DNA of 64,000 nucleotides from Datnioides undecimradiatus (GCA_008933995.1 WARS01000110.1:1922001-1986000), one strand, 5' to 3'; positions 45,690 to 58,009 are shown, counted from the first letter of the stretch. Notes: generated by a model from the sequence alone, not told the origin. A program made the numbers and translations.

Positions 45690-45955
45690 ACTGTATTTAT
45701 TCTTTAAATAAATAGAGAAAATAAAAAAAACCAATAAAAAATAAATAAAATAATGAATAAATACATAAAAATAAGAAAATAAATAATTTCTTATTGATTG
45801 ATTGATTGATTTCTATACTCAATATACTATACTATATCGCTTACTTTTTTGATGTGTACAATATGTTATTTTATGCCATAAAGATATGGCAATAACAATA
45901 CACAATAATAACAATAACAATAACAAATAATTTCAATAACAAAAACAATGGTTAG
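45690..45955. repeat. AT-rich simple repeats, with (ATTG)n and (AATAAC)n
   Basis: AAATAAATA/AATAAAAA words (45700-45785), then five ATTG units (about 45795-45815), then CAATAACAATAACAATAACA near 45907-45935. The ATTG run resembles a LINE 3' tail, but no LINE body is next to it. Confidence 0.75.
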
Positions 45956-46160
45956 ATTTGGGGAAAATGTGTTTGTTAAGGCTAAGGAACCTTTGTGGTC
46001 ACGGTTACAATAACAAACACACGGTCAAGGTTATGGAGGAATCGTTGTCATCTTTTAAAAAAACAATGTCGAACAATGTTGTGACCCATCATCGTGATGA
46101 TGTGACCCATCAACAGAACCACTTCCTTGATCCATATCTCCTTAGTAATGTGTTACTTTA
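45956..46160. repeat. Possible diverged GGTTAGGTTTAGG-type repeat
   Basis: ATGGTTAGATTTGGGGAAAA, TTGTTAAGGCTAAGGAAC and CACGGTCAAGGTTATGG resemble a fish repeat of GGTTAAGGTTAAGG-like wording. It contains a near-perfect palindrome CATCATCGTGATGATG near 46089-46104. Family and limits are uncertain. Confidence 0.3.
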
Positions 46161-48339
46161 GCCTTTGCTCCCTTGATAATTAGTAGTTAGTTTTGTCACT
46201 TGAATCTACTCTGTTCTTGGCATAACTGGTCCTTCATTCTTTTAGGTAAGCAGGTGTCAGAAAACACTGCCATTCACAGACCACGAGATTCAGCAATGAG
46301 CCCATTCTAAATTTTCAAAACCAAACTTGGTTGAGCCACAAAAGACGAGATCCATGCTTTATCTGGAACACGCTTCTAGAATAAAAAGACTTGAGAGAAA
46401 GCACTAATTTGTAGGTTTAGAAAATGCTTGTTTTACTTCCATGCTGTGGAAAAGACTTTCAACAGCAGTCAGAAGCTGTTGAGGTATCTTGCTGTGGACC
46501 AAATTACAGACCATCTGATTCATCCTTCCAGAATTCTGATGACATGTGAGATGTCAAACCAGAAATAAACTGTCCACAGTAATGTTTGGAAGTCTTTAAA
46601 TCAGTGCATACCTGATAGAACTGCTTCTTTGGGCTTCACCTGCTTGTTTGGCAAGAATGGTTGTGCAAGGTACAATTTGAAATTTTACAAAAAAAAACAA
46701 GATTAAAAGCACACATGAAGATTTAAGAAACTAACAATGGAAATATCATGCAAAGTATGAAATGTGCTTCAGAAAGTCAGTTTCAGTTCAGCCATGGAAC
46801 GCACTGATGCTAAGAAGCTAACTGCAAATTCAAATTCAAAACTCCTAGACACTCAACATGAGCACAAAAACACAAAAATATACTCATACCTTCCTACACA
46901 AATACACACTGATACAACCCTGAACACACACGTGCAGACATACTCAACTGAGCCGTCTGTGAATGTGCTCTTGGATGTGTGCTTGGATTAAGGGTGGGAT
47001 CAGTGCTCAAGAAGAGAAGAATGATGGGCAAAACATCAAGGGAAGGAAGGGAGGAGAGCGAGGGAGGGAGAGCCTGATTTTACATTTTGTGCATGTTGTC
47101 GGTGGCAGACAGCTGACCTTCAGCGCAGACACGCTCGGCTGGGTAACAACAGCGAAATGAGGGCCGTTCCAAAGGACTACATGAAATGGACCACATGCTT
47201 TAAAGTTGTTCAGTTAGATTATCCTTTACATTTTCTTACTCGTGTGCAATCAAGGGATAGATACAAAGAGCCGGCAACAAGCAAACATCACAGATGTATA
47301 TGCTCCTGAGCACACATGGAAGGGAGATGGGGGTGGAAAAGAGAGAGGGGGTTGAATAAATGCAGCAGGTAGTCACACTAATAGCTGGACAGGGGGAGAT
47401 TTCACAAATAATGTGACTGGTCACAAATGCACAGTTTCAATGTAAACCTGTTTTTCGGTGAACCATGTTTACATTCAATCAATCAACTGCCACTTAAATG
47501 TACAAAAGATACAATGTATATGTGTACTTATCACTTTAGAGCTGCTATTCACCTAGAGGACACTAAAAACAACAGTCATGTAAAGGCATTATCAAAATCA
47601 GCTACGTAACAGATTTTAAGGCCTTATTACCTATTTATACTCACTGGGGAGTGGACTTCTTGTAGTGCTCATGGCAAAATTACAAAAGGGAGGAGCAGCT
47701 TTTTGTTATCGTGCAGGACAGCACTACAACTAACTGCCTGTTGTCCCAACCATTCCATGACTTTGGACTTTCCGTCACCTGAACCTTGGTGAGAATAAAG
47801 CCACTTAATGTCACAAAACAGTATCAAGTGGATCAATGCTAATTTTTTTTTATAACTTGCTCCTGTGTTTATTACGCTCTTTAATATTTTGAGATTTTAA
47901 TTTTGTTGGTTTTGCATCTACATTTCTACTAAACGGTACAACCACTTACTTACAGCTTCATCTTCTTTTCTTGCCTGAATGAGAATCGGGGATTGCAAAT
48001 GTCTTCGGCAATTGTCAAGATTCATTTGTTAATATAACAAAAATGACCAAATTTATGAGCTAATATATGAGCTTTAGCAGTCTAAAACTATTACATGTCA
48101 CTGAGTTTGCAGGGTTACGTTCTTTTACTTCTCAGCTTTCTTTGCTGCTGATGTGGTTCCTGGTCTGTCAGGATGATGGTCACTCAGATAGTAGCTCGTC
48201 ACATATTAACATTCAGCTCTGCAAGTTTGTTCTTATGCACCTACATGCATCTGTCTGCATACATCTAAGGGAGGGAATGTAGTGCATGTGTTTGTGTGTG
48301 TGTGGTGCTAGTAGAGGTGGAGGAGGGTGGTTGGAGGGG
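46161..48339. other. Non-coding, nothing assigned
   Basis: About 2.2 kb of mostly AT-rich unique sequence with CA-rich patches near 46860-46940, a purine-rich patch near 47040-47075 and a GT run near 48289-48304. No coding domain, RNA gene or transposon recognised. Confidence 0.5.
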
Positions 48340-48530
48340 GGCTACTTTCAGGGGATTTGCAGTAATTATATGACAAAACGCTGGCGAGTCTCTCAGGGTG
48401 CTGAGCAGAGGCTCACGGGTCAGGGGACCGAGCACTCTGGGCCGGGTAATTTGTAAATGTCATTCAGGTGGAGTCCTCTGTCAGCCAACAGGGAGGGGAG
48501 GGGGTAGGATGAAGAGCAGACTGGGGGTAG
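48340..48530. promoter_or_regulatory. Possible conserved non-coding block
   Basis: GC-balanced unique sequence (AAAACGCTGGCGAGTC, GGGCCGGGTAATTTGTAA, TCATTCAGGTGGAG) between G-rich runs. Function inferred from contrast with the flanks. Confidence 0.27.
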
Positions 48531-49499
48531 GGGATGAGGAGGGGGGGACCACAGTGGTCTTTTCTCATGTAGATTATTCTACAACAGATGCTGACTCCCT
48601 CTTCTCTCTTTGTCTGCCATGATGGCTTTAGATTTCCCAATGTGTGCAAAACATATTGTTTGACATACTGCATGTTCAGTGACGTGTCTGTCACTGAACC
48701 TGGAAGGATACGGAGAAACATTTTTTTTCCCTGATGGTTTTTCTGTGCCTAGGTCGTATGTGAGGTGACAGTCCGGTGGGTTTTGTTGTTGTAGTTGTTA
48801 TCGCTATTACTGAAATAATAATACCATTCCATCAAATATCTATAAATAGATTAACATATTGTGCTTGAGAGGGGATTTTATTGATTTGTTGATTTTGATC
48901 GTGTGTTAACTGAAAAGGTAATATTAAGCAAGTTCCAGACGATTTTCTCTGTTTCATACCACTGAAATCCAAGGGTTTTTGACTCCACAGACTTAACTGC
49001 ACCCCACAAACATATGAAACTAATAAATAATAAAAAAGCTAAATTAAAATAAGCTTAAATACGTGAGTGATCAGTCAATATGGAAGATGGTAAATGAAAA
49101 TAGTAATATTAGCAAGGTCACTGCTATTTTATATAAGTGATTGTCCATTTTAATGCCCAATGAGGACACTCTTATTTGGGCCAGACACAGATCATTGGCA
49201 GCATGGTATTGAGGTCTAATCAACACATTACTCAGAATGCTTCTATTCCAATTGCAGACTTCACAATGTGTTCCTTTGTCAGGACTTTGTGTTAATTTTA
49301 GTTCAAACTCTTTGGAGCACAAGTCTAGTCTTGGCATAGTCAGTATACAGTATGTAATATGCTAGAATGAAAAGCTTGGCAGGCATAGCAACAGTATCTA
49401 AGGGGGGGGCGGGGTTAAGCAAAGGATGCTCCCTCTTTTACTTCTTAAGTGTGTTCATGTTTTCATGAGCTTGGTGCTGTGAGCGTGTGTTTGTATTTT
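48531..49499. other. Non-coding, nothing assigned
   Basis: AT-rich unique sequence with G-runs at about 48539-48547 and 49400-49413. No gene signal. Confidence 0.5.
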
Positions 49500-50230
49500 A
49501 TGACTTATTTATGCCAGATGCGAGCGCCCTGCTGATTAGACCTATGATAGCCCAGCAGACATATCAGCCATTCTGCCTGCATAAAGTGTTTTACTTCATC
49601 AGTGCAGTACAGTCAGACAGCTCCTACTGATGCACTATTACCATTATGTCTGAAAGGGATGTCTCATTTTCTTCTTAAGTGGCCAATCAGCGTTGCCTCA
49701 GAGAAGGCTATTCGTGTACATCTGTCCTCCAAACAGATTCTCCAACCACAAAGCTACAGCTGTGTTGAAGGGAATATTCTGCAGGTCAAAGTGACACTGA
49801 TTGATATTGAGTTTAACGGGTGTGTTTATCAAAATGGGTTGCATTCTTCCCTCAAAACATCAAGGACTCCATCAGCTTCTCAACAACAAACCAACAGGGA
49901 TGCTCTGGGGCTTATGCCATCTGCCCTTTCAGATATTCTCTACTCAAGGTGTGTTTTGGTGACCAGCGTGTCAAAATTTGATTACAGATGTCATTCTCTT
50001 GAAACAAACAACCAGCTGGTAGGTTTAAATACTCCACACCAAGGTTGGTTCATTTCTGCAGATGGAAAACAACCTCAAGAAAAGTCTCTTTTATTTGAAT
50101 TTGTGATGGATAATTACAGCAGAGCCCTGAACAAAAGATAAACACATGATGCACTGACCCTGAGGTAACTGTAATTAATGCTGGGAGCAATAAATTCAGC
50201 ACTCAGCATCAACTGATTATCAGGCATATT
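49500..50230. promoter_or_regulatory. Possible conserved non-coding cluster
   Basis: Repeat-free 700-base stretch containing GATGCGAGCGCCCTGCTGAT (about 49517) and GGTAACTGTAATTAATGCTG at 50164-50183, followed by AGCAATAAATTCAGC. It holds the longest open frame in the window (180 codons, 49602-50141), but that begins at GTG, has no ATG for about 27 codons and shows no domain. I read it as non-coding. Confidence 0.33.
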
Positions 50231-50597
50231 ATGACACGGCTCTATGTTATCAGTGTTTGCACATTTAGTATGTATTTAAAGCAGTTAAAAGAAAACATCA
50301 AGGTGGTGCACAGTGCAAAAGTACTAGCAAAGCATGTGTTGATGCTGAGAAAACATGAGAAAAAAACCTTCACACATGACTTCAAAGATGTATAATGGAC
50401 AGATTAAGGGGATGGCAAGAGATGATGGACACATAGTTAAACTAGCGTCAAAAAGATAACCATGCAGCTCAGAGTGCAGCAATGATTTCATATTAATGCT
50501 CACAATGACTGCACACGGTTGACAAAGTATCTTCTTAAGTTACAGTCTTTACTTTGCATGGTACAAAGTGCATTCAGGATTGTTTTTAAAAAGATTC
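50231..50597. other. Non-coding spacer
   Basis: AT-rich unique sequence. No signal. Confidence 0.5.
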
Positions 50598-50665
50598 AAA
50601 TAGAATAGAATAGAATAGAATAGAAGTACTATATTAATCCCCTGAGGGAAATTTGATGATAATGC
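50598..50665 (-). mobile_element. (AGAAT)n-tailed retroelement end
   Basis: Five AGAAT units (50600-50625) sit next to ATTAATCCCCTGAGGGAAAT, matching the TTTATTGATCCC..GGGGGAAATTC wording that accompanies (AGAAT)n tails in teleost genomes. Only the end of the element is recognisable. Orientation is assumed from the tail. Confidence 0.55.
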
Positions 50666-51529
50666 AAAAACAATGCAAACTTATTTGGATGCCATAGATG
50701 TATGTACAAAAAAAGTAAAGGCAATGCATCTAATAGTTTCTAAAATATTTAAGTTAGGACTGAAGTGTTGGACTGACTAACATCGCAAAAGCCACGAAGC
50801 TATCATTGCTATTTTTTTTTAAAAGGAAAAACTCGATGGACTGATTGTACCTCCTTTTAGTGCAGTGGGAGTTTTTAAGATTCATAGTGTCACTAGTTCT
50901 TTGTCACACATATGCTTTTTGGTTACACCGGCAGTGAACATACATACAGCGATAGTGTATCTCAAAAACTAATGGATATATTGCAAATACATTTCATAAA
51001 TTAAAATATAAACATAAGTATGCTTATGACCAAACGTTATTACAGAAACTTAATGCAGAGAAGTTAGGTACTGCACTTTTAACAAATTCCAATACCGCAG
51101 CTCAGGCTTCAGCTAAAAAGTTTTTCATGTGGTTCTATCACATTATGTTTGTTGCCCAAGTAATCCAATAGTCCTCTTTACTTGCCGTGCATTGGAAAGG
51201 GCAAGTCAGTTGCAATACTTCACTATTTAAATAATCATCATTATAACTGTCAGCCACAAAACAGCCTCTGTTCAATTTTTTTTTCCTACTGCCTAGGACA
51301 TGCTTTCTAACATCATTTATTCACATTTTGTATTTAGTCACATGCACAATCAACAAATAACTAAGTACAATTTCCTTTTGCAAACAACAAAAGAAAAATC
51401 AGCCTCTGCAACCACCCTGGACTCAAACAGATTTAAAAGGGTGCCAGTTCTTTACCAAGTGTGTGGAAGGACAAATAAACAGCATGACATAAATTTCCTG
51501 CAGCAGTTGCAGCATTCAGTGGTGACTTT
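50666..51529. other. AT-rich non-coding stretch
   Basis: Unique AT-rich sequence with T/A runs near 50812-50825. No gene, RNA or transposon signal. Confidence 0.55.
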
Positions 51530-51960
51530 TATAGCTTGAAAGTGAGAGGAGAGGTGCTATCAGACTATTGGGCTTTATTACAGTGGGTATAATAGGGCTG
51601 GCTGGAGTTTTATACGTTTCTGTCTCGCTGAGCGCCATCGCATCTCTCCATTCTCCACCAGTGTGATTGTTACAGCGGCAGGTTGTCTGTGATAGGCTAT
51701 TGTGCCCACTCTCCAAAAACCCTTCACCTCAACCGCGATGCCGCCTCTTCTCTCTTCTCCAGCCTCTGCTGATTTTCAGAGACCCCCCCCTCCACCCACC
51801 CACCCACACTTTCCCCTTTCTCCCCGTCTGAATAAAGAGCTCTATCTATCAAAGCCAGGCCAAGACTCAATCTCTCGCCAGCTCTTCGGCCTTCGATCAA
51901 CTATCTTTGAAAACAGCGGCTTATAGAGCCGAGGCATATGCGAGGGCTGCCGTGATTACA
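51530..51960. promoter_or_regulatory. Possible conserved non-coding block
   Basis: GC-balanced unique sequence: GGGTATAATAGGGCTGGC and GCTGAGCGCCATCGCATC, then a C-rich (CCCA)n patch at 51781-51808, then CTATCTATCAAAGCCAGG. The 5' and 3' parts look like separate unique elements around the C-rich patch. Regulatory role inferred. Confidence 0.33.
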
Positions 51961-52533
51961 TTTTAGATCTACCACAGGAAACGTCATACACCCGCATGTG
52001 CACACACACACGCACGTGTATACACACAGACATACACATACCTCAGTGCTGATTGCCTAGATCCTCCACACCCTTCTCTTAGCCCCTTAAAAACCCTGTT
52101 TGCACTTTTAATTTACCTATTTAAGAAAGACTCATGTAATCTATGTGCACCTTATATTATATTATTATAAGGGGTAAATGTCCTATAATTCTATGCTTTT
52201 GAGATCAGACAATCTCTGTCCATTGTCAATCCCATGATCAGTGGTTGAGTCTTTCTACCAACAGGGGCTGCGTTCCTGACTCATGAGTCAAGTTTTCAAG
52301 AAGGAAAATGGATAAACAATTACAGAAGATATTCAGTGTTGGATTTATTTTTATGGATTTATTCTGAGATGCCTCCAAGAAGACACCTCAGTTCAAGGCC
52401 AGATTACAAACCCTATCTAAAAGGGATACAGTTGCACCACAGCTCACGCTGAAACAGCACAATAGTGCAATTGTACTGCAGCACTCCTGAGATGTTTAGG
52501 ATGTTTATATGACATTGTTGACCTGAGAGATGA
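51961..52533. other. Non-coding with a CA-rich patch
   Basis: Imperfect CA run at about 52000-52042, then AT-rich unique sequence. Nothing else recognised. Confidence 0.5.
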
Positions 52534-52804
52534 GCAGTATGTAGGATTCAGGGGGATCTATTCACAGAAATGGAATTTAATATTTAAAATTGTGCTTTCT
52601 TTTGTATCTCAGTTACAGAATGTTGTGTTTGTGATAACTTAAAATCAGCTACACAGGGAGAAGGTCCTCCTTCAGAGTGCCTGCCATGTTGCACCGCCAT
52701 GTTTCTTTCACAGCTGCAGAGGAGAGGGAATGAGGGAGTATCCAGTTGGTTGCAATCTTCAACATTACTGCTGGATGCCGCTAAATCCCTCACACCACTC
52801 CTTT
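52534..52804 (+). mobile_element. MITE of the TAGGATTTAGnGGnATC family
   Basis: Begins GTATGTAGGATTCAGGGGGA and ends with TGGATGCCGCTAAATCCCTC followed by ACACCACTCC. The end in reverse complement reads GTGTGAGGGATTTAGCGGCA, so the element has imperfect terminal inverted repeats of about 20 bases. The interior has GGTCCTCCTTCAGAGTGCCT, GCCATGTTGCACCGCCATGT and AGTTGGTTGCAATCTTCAAC, which I recognise as landmarks of a common teleost non-autonomous DNA transposon. About 270 bp, non-coding. Confidence 0.75.
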
Positions 52805-53926
52805 GAGACCCATGAAAAAAACAACTTTTTAAAAAATTAACAAAATTTTATTTGTTGGTTGAATGATACATACTAATTCTATTCAACTTCTTAGTTTGTC
52901 TATACTCAAAAAGTTAAATATATAAGTACTTAAAATTGTCAGTGTGTAGATCAAAGAGTTCTTGATTTCTTGCAACTGCTTCCTACCTTCACCTCATCTA
53001 ATCATTTAGAGAAGCTGCTTAAAAAGCCCTTGCAGGAATCAAAATAAAACAAACAAATAAAAAACAGCATATTTTCATTTCCGAAAATTACCAAAAAAAA
53101 ATTTAAATTTGTGGTCTTTTGTTTCCCTTCCTCCCCTGTCCTGGCTCTTGGGAGAAGGCTACTTGTTTCAGGACACGCCCCATCACCCATCCTGAACGGC
53201 TCCCAGACTACAGTAAACGTTATGAGGCCACCCTTGCCAGGACTAAGTGATAGGGTAAAAGGGAAATGTCACGTAAAAGACGGATTGTGGGTGGAGGTGA
53301 AATACCAATCATTAGGGATAGCTGTAATTTCTGAATAACAGTTTTGTGTGTACATCATGATCGTCAACTTCCTTCCTCACTCTCTGAGGTATAACCTGAT
53401 GTTTCTTGTGTTCCCCTGGAAGTTACTAGAACTAGAACTGAAGGTTATCAAATGAAACAGACCATTACCACAAACAAAATAACAGCTTTCTCTCGATTTC
53501 AACATTGTTTGAACATGTGGGATAATGGAGGCTAATTATACAGCTTAAGAAAAATATGCATCATCGGTCTAGTCATTTTAACATATTTCAGTCCAGCGGT
53601 GTTCCATATTATACCTTTCATTGTTAAATATACTATTCAATAAACTTTGAGGAAGTCATGTAAATTGCTAATAGTATTAATGTCTGTACCTTTTCTAAAA
53701 GGTAAAGCTAGCACCCTCAATTCCCATATTTGATCTAGTTAAACCGAAATTCCTGTTGTTGTTTTGTTAGTGTATTTTATCGATGATCAATAATTATTTC
53801 TTTGTTTATTTCTTAAAGCTTCAGTGTGGTCATATGTATCCACCCCCCACAGCAATGTATAAGACAAAATAGAATAATACCTTTACATTAAATGACGCTG
53901 ATAATCTACTGAGCCTAACATCACCC
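52805..53926. other. AT-rich non-coding stretch
   Basis: Unique AT-rich sequence. A less AT-rich patch near 53110-53280 (GGACACGCCCCATCACCC) shows no domain. No transposon recognised. Confidence 0.5.
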
Positions 53927-54025
53927 ACTCAATTCAATTTTATGTGTATGTAATCAGGCAGAAACATCAGTTGTTGCTGGGTAACCATCTGCCACAACGG
54001 CTTGGGTAGTTAGAGGAAAACTCTC
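53927..54025 (+). mobile_element. Eroded TTCAATTCAA...CCATCTGCC-type teleost repeat
   Basis: ACTCAATTCAATTTTATGTG, then AATCAGGCAGAAACATCAG, then CCATCTGCCACAACGGCTTG and GGTAGTTAGAGG. These are start, middle and end landmarks of the same repeat family as the copy near 44.8 kb (GGAAGAAACCTC..., CCATCTGCCGCGACCGG...), with most of the body deleted. Confidence 0.5.
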
Positions 54026-54959
54026 AATGACAATATAAATAGGTCACTTTCAGCCAACGACACTTGTCTTTGACTAAACCTTTGTCTAAAATCACTAAGC
54101 ACATTGAATAATACAGTCTTATCTCGTTCGTGTAGCCCCCCCTCCCAGATGTAGCTCGCCATCTAACCACTGTATACTTCTGAGAACCTTTGTCTGTCTG
54201 TTGGTATGGGAGCTGCACTTGTATGGTCAGATAACAATTTTCTGACACAGACAGATTTACTATGCTGCATCAAAGGTCCACGCTCAAAAACACAATAAAA
54301 AGTTGAGACAAAGTTGAGCTTCTTCTTTGAAATGAAATTGTTTGTTTGATAAATCTGGGTCAGTGAACCTGAGGCTTTTGGCAACAAGGACCTAGCATGG
54401 CTTGAAATATTTGCATGCTTGCATTGATCTTAAGTAGGGGACCTGAATCATTGCTTGCTGTAAGTTTGGACGAGCAGTATTTGATATCTCTCAAAACACT
54501 GGAATATCCACTATAATTAAAAAAAAAAAAAAAAAAAAAAGTTCTGTAGCCTTGACTAAACTTCGGCAGCACAGCATGGTTTTACCCAGTCAGTAGGTCA
54601 GTGAGGTTGAAGAGGTTAAAAATACTGCCATGCTAAATGCAATAAGTAGCTTCAAATTGGTGAGGCAAGCTGTGAAATTGCAAAAGGGCAACTAAGTTAC
54701 AAAAAGCCTTAAAAGACCTCAGAAGATTATGACCACTTGAATTAACTTGCCTTTAAATTAGTTTGGTGCAGGTGTAAAGGTAAATGTGACAACACAATAA
54801 CTGTGCAGATCTTACATAGACATTGGTCACAGGCGAGTATACCACTGACTTCGTCAAATGCTGTGTTTGTTTCTTTATCTGTGTGATAGGAAGATTGACT
54901 AGAAAAGAGAGAGAGAGATACTGAGGTATAGAGTTTTAAGCCTGGCAAGGCTCAGTGGT
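54026..54959. other. Non-coding with a long A tract
   Basis: AT-rich unique sequence. An A tract of about 22 bases at 54519-54540 follows a stretch (about 54260-54518) that I do not recognise as a retroelement. A GAGAGAGAGA run lies near 54907-54917. Confidence 0.55.
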
Positions 54960-55310
54960 TTGCCCCAGTCCCCTCTTCACACTGCAGGCCTGACTGCAGC
55001 CCAATATGGTAAGAACTTAATGCCACCAGGGACCCAGCCCATTTGAATGCTCAGGCTTCTTTTATCACAGGCACAAGTGGTGCAGAAAAATTGCTCAGGA
55101 TTAATTCTGGAGGCCTTCCAAATACACACAGCTGGGATCAGTGCTTACAGCTTTCTCAGAGGTGGCACTCTTTAAAAAGTAGGGCTTTTTCGGATGCTTT
55201 TATAAACGGTGGGACGGGCCTTCCCATTGAAGCTTTGCCTTTTGTGGGGCTGAAGGGGGTACCCGATTTGCTAATGCAACTTAAAATGGTGTTATAAGAC
55301 ATAATAGCAT
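54960..55310. promoter_or_regulatory. Possible conserved non-coding block
   Basis: GC-balanced unique sequence with TTGCTCAGGATTAATTCTGG (about 55091) and CCCGATTTGCTAATGCAACT (about 55262). The 84-codon plus frame has no domain. Regulatory role inferred. Confidence 0.3.
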
Positions 55311-56021
55311 ACATGTACAAAGTGATAAGGGAATTAAGGCTTTTTCGGCACTCCCCAAAACCCAAGCTTCCACCAGGTTCCCAAATGTAAAGAGTTTTAT
55401 CGCCTTGGTGGCTATGAACTGTGCTATGCTAGTATATATCACCTCCAAATACAGTGCATGGCAGGATTTGGGTGGGTAAGATAGGATGGAGTGCAGTTGT
55501 AAGAAGGTTTTTCTCTTGCTACTGCACTTCTTTCACTGCGTCCATTAACAACAGGAAGACAAGAGCAAGGTAGGCAGCTGGAGACCCAGACCTCCCCCAG
55601 TGTGAGCACCAGACTAAGGACTGTTCAGAATTATAATTTCCCTTACCTCTGATTTAGGTTTGGGTGGAAACTGATAAGCGTGTAGGTCTGTAAGTACAGT
55701 ATTAGTGGAAAGTTGTGTGGAAATCCAGCTAGTGACTGAAGTAAGGTATGTGTGACTAGGTATGTGTGCAGTTAAATCTGATGTTAGTGAGTTATTAATG
55801 AAGGAAGCTGTTTACAGTAAGTGTCGTGTAGATGTCATGTAGTATTTTTGTATTGCTGTGAATATAGTTACATGAACGTGTTCCGAGTGGTTATATTGCT
55901 CTAGATTACTTGATTTAATTTTATCATGATTACTGGGTCTATAAACAAACCAGGTTTTGCCCTTTTTCTTTTTCTGTCTCTTACCCCATAACTGTGTTTC
56001 TATAAAAAAAAAAGATAAACA
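55311..56021. other. Non-coding, nothing assigned
   Basis: AT-rich unique sequence with an A10 run near 56004-56013. No signal recognised. Confidence 0.5.
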
Positions 56022-56048
56022 AACACACACACACACACACACACACAC
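56022..56048. repeat. (AC)n microsatellite
   Basis: About 13 AC units after an AAACAAAC start. Confidence 0.95.
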
Positions 56049-56269
56049 GACTGACTGACTTACTGACTGCAGCAGCAGCCTAAAGGTAAAATGCTATCCG
56101 CACACACTGTCGCCCATCTAGTGGAGTGCACTTTGAGCACCAGTCTACGCCACACAGCCAAGCTATCATAAGACTAGTCAGCGTGATGCACACGCACATT
56201 CACACAAACACACAGTTCAATAAACACAGACAGTCATTCCCTCCCCCATCACTTTCTCTTACACACATA

Positions 56270-56480
56270 CACGCACGTGCTCACTGAGAGCAATCAGCAT
56301 GGGCATTCCCCTTCTCCTAATGCTGATGACACCGTTTCCATTTCTGTGGAGACAGTGCTCTGGAGCTGTGGCGATATGGATTCTTATGGCCGACACAGTC
56401 CATCGGCCAGCGGCATGCTTCCAGCCACATAGCTTTGTTTATGTGGAAAACCATATCAAAGTGAATCACAATTGAGAGGT
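56270..56480. promoter_or_regulatory. Possible conserved block with TCF/LEF-like words
   Basis: GC-balanced unique sequence with CCTAATGCTGATGACACC, CTTTGTT at 56433-56439 and ATCAAAG at 56455-56461 (TCF/LEF-type words in opposite orientations 15 bases apart). Function inferred. Confidence 0.32.
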
Positions 56481-57089
56481 AGCTAAATCAAATATGTGGT
56501 GTGAGGAGAGAAGAAAAAAAACATCAAGTTTCCCATTACAAAGTCGTTTGCCCTTGAATGTTGTTCTAAAGCTGTTAATAATGAGCACTTTCTATGATGT
56601 AATAGGGACGTCAGGGACATCCAGAGCTCAGCTCCCCTGAGGTGAAAGATATGGAAGTGGACAGACTCACTAACCATCAAGCAAAGCATAATTTCACTCA
56701 GCTCCACCACACTGTGTTACTTGTGCACTTGATAAAAGGTCATGTTCAAATAAGCTTTGTATTTGTCGCACAGACGTACACTCACATAAAAGGAATGGCT
56801 AGCTGTAGTTCTCTCCAAATAAGCAGAAAGAAAGGAGCACCATGCAGACGATTTTGCCGTTCGAGTGCCCCTTCTTTCTGGGCAGTAACAGAAAATAAAG
56901 ATTTGGTGGTGTAAAATTTTTCCAAAACCCATACCAATGTCTACCTTTACAAGGTGTAACATCCTGCTAATACATGTTTTTGTGTTGTCAGCACAGAACC
57001 ACATGAAGAACAAGATTAAGAGTAAACAGCCAGACAGAGACCTCTATGAGGTTATTCCTAGATTCTTAGTTTCAACAAGAGTCACTTGT
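56481..57089. other. Non-coding, nothing assigned
   Basis: Unique sequence. Frames of 75-98 codons on both strands show no domain. Confidence 0.5.
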
Positions 57090-57425
57090 GTTATATACTT
57101 ATCCTCACTAGTTAACGAGTCAAATACATTTTGCCTGTGAACATGTTAAGAGTTCTACCAAACATGTTAGACATTTTTTTGATGTAGTGCCTTTCCATTA
57201 ACCAGCTTTAAGATTTGCACAGTACTAGTGTTTATTGTACTAGTTGACATTTACGGCACATCAGTCGAACTCTTCATCTTACTACTTTGGTAAGTGTATA
57301 TGGCTAGTTAACTAGAAATGTGATAATATTTTCTTTTCCTAGTTAACACATGACAGATTTGGCATTTTACTGATTAACTAGTCACATGCACATGATAACC
57401 AGTGGGCAATTTTGCTAAACTAGAA
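57090..57425 (+). repeat. AGTTAACTAG-family repeat, copy B
   Basis: CACTAGTTAACGAGTC, GTACTAGTGTTTATTGTACT, AGTTGACATTTACGG, GGCTAGTTAACTAGAAATG, CCTAGTTAACACATGACAG and GATTAACTAGTCACATGC recur over about 320 bases. The stretch GTTAACACATGACAGATTTG followed by GCATTTTAC lines up with GTTAACATGTCAGCACTTGGCATTAC in copy A near 3.5 kb. Two separate copies make a dispersed repeat more likely than chance. Confidence 0.5.
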
Positions 57426-58009
57426 AAAAGGAAGTCGCCAACAAGTGCACCAGAAAAGGTCATCTATTTCAAATAAGCACAAAGCTAGAATTCTGCGAGA
57501 AGAAGATGAGGACTGATCCACAGAGTTTAAAAAAAGAGACTGAGCGAAAATAACCACAGTGTTAAGGATGTCTAAAATGAAACAGATTGTGTGCAGGTTG
57601 CAGCCTTTGAACTCAGCAAGGTGGTTAGACGGGTGCACGAAGCTGCCGTTTAGTAAATATGTGTGACAGCAATCAAACAGTCATCTCAATTGTCATCTCC
57701 CATCAGGATGAGGTGCTACACTTCGGTGAGGTAGATCTGAGAATAAAGGGGTGGGCTCAGCGGTTCACTAACCAGCCAATGGACCACCATAACCAAGTAC
57801 CAGCTACCGTCCATTCCATAACTTGCAGCCCCGACCTTCTTACAGCAGGTAATTTTCAATGCATACTGCCCTGTCAAGTGCAATTGACACAGTTTATATG
57901 AACTGCTGTTTGTTTCCTACTCCGTCACTATCTTCTTACTTGATTTCAAACACAAACTCTCCTTTCCAACCCCTCGTAGACTGACACACACCTCCTCCCC
58001 CCACTAAAG
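57426..58009. other. Non-coding, nothing assigned
   Basis: Unique sequence; the 80-codon plus frame near 57659 has no recognisable domain. Confidence 0.5.

Noticed and set aside
47630-47820. Possible short LTR (TATTTATA followed by AATAAAG)
   Set aside because: Only two loosely placed motifs, with no TG...CA terminal inverted repeat and no similarity I recognise.
49602-50141. 180-codon frame as a protein gene
   Set aside because: It starts at GTG, has no early ATG, shows no family similarity and lacks splice-site or promoter context; kept only as a note on a possibly conserved block.
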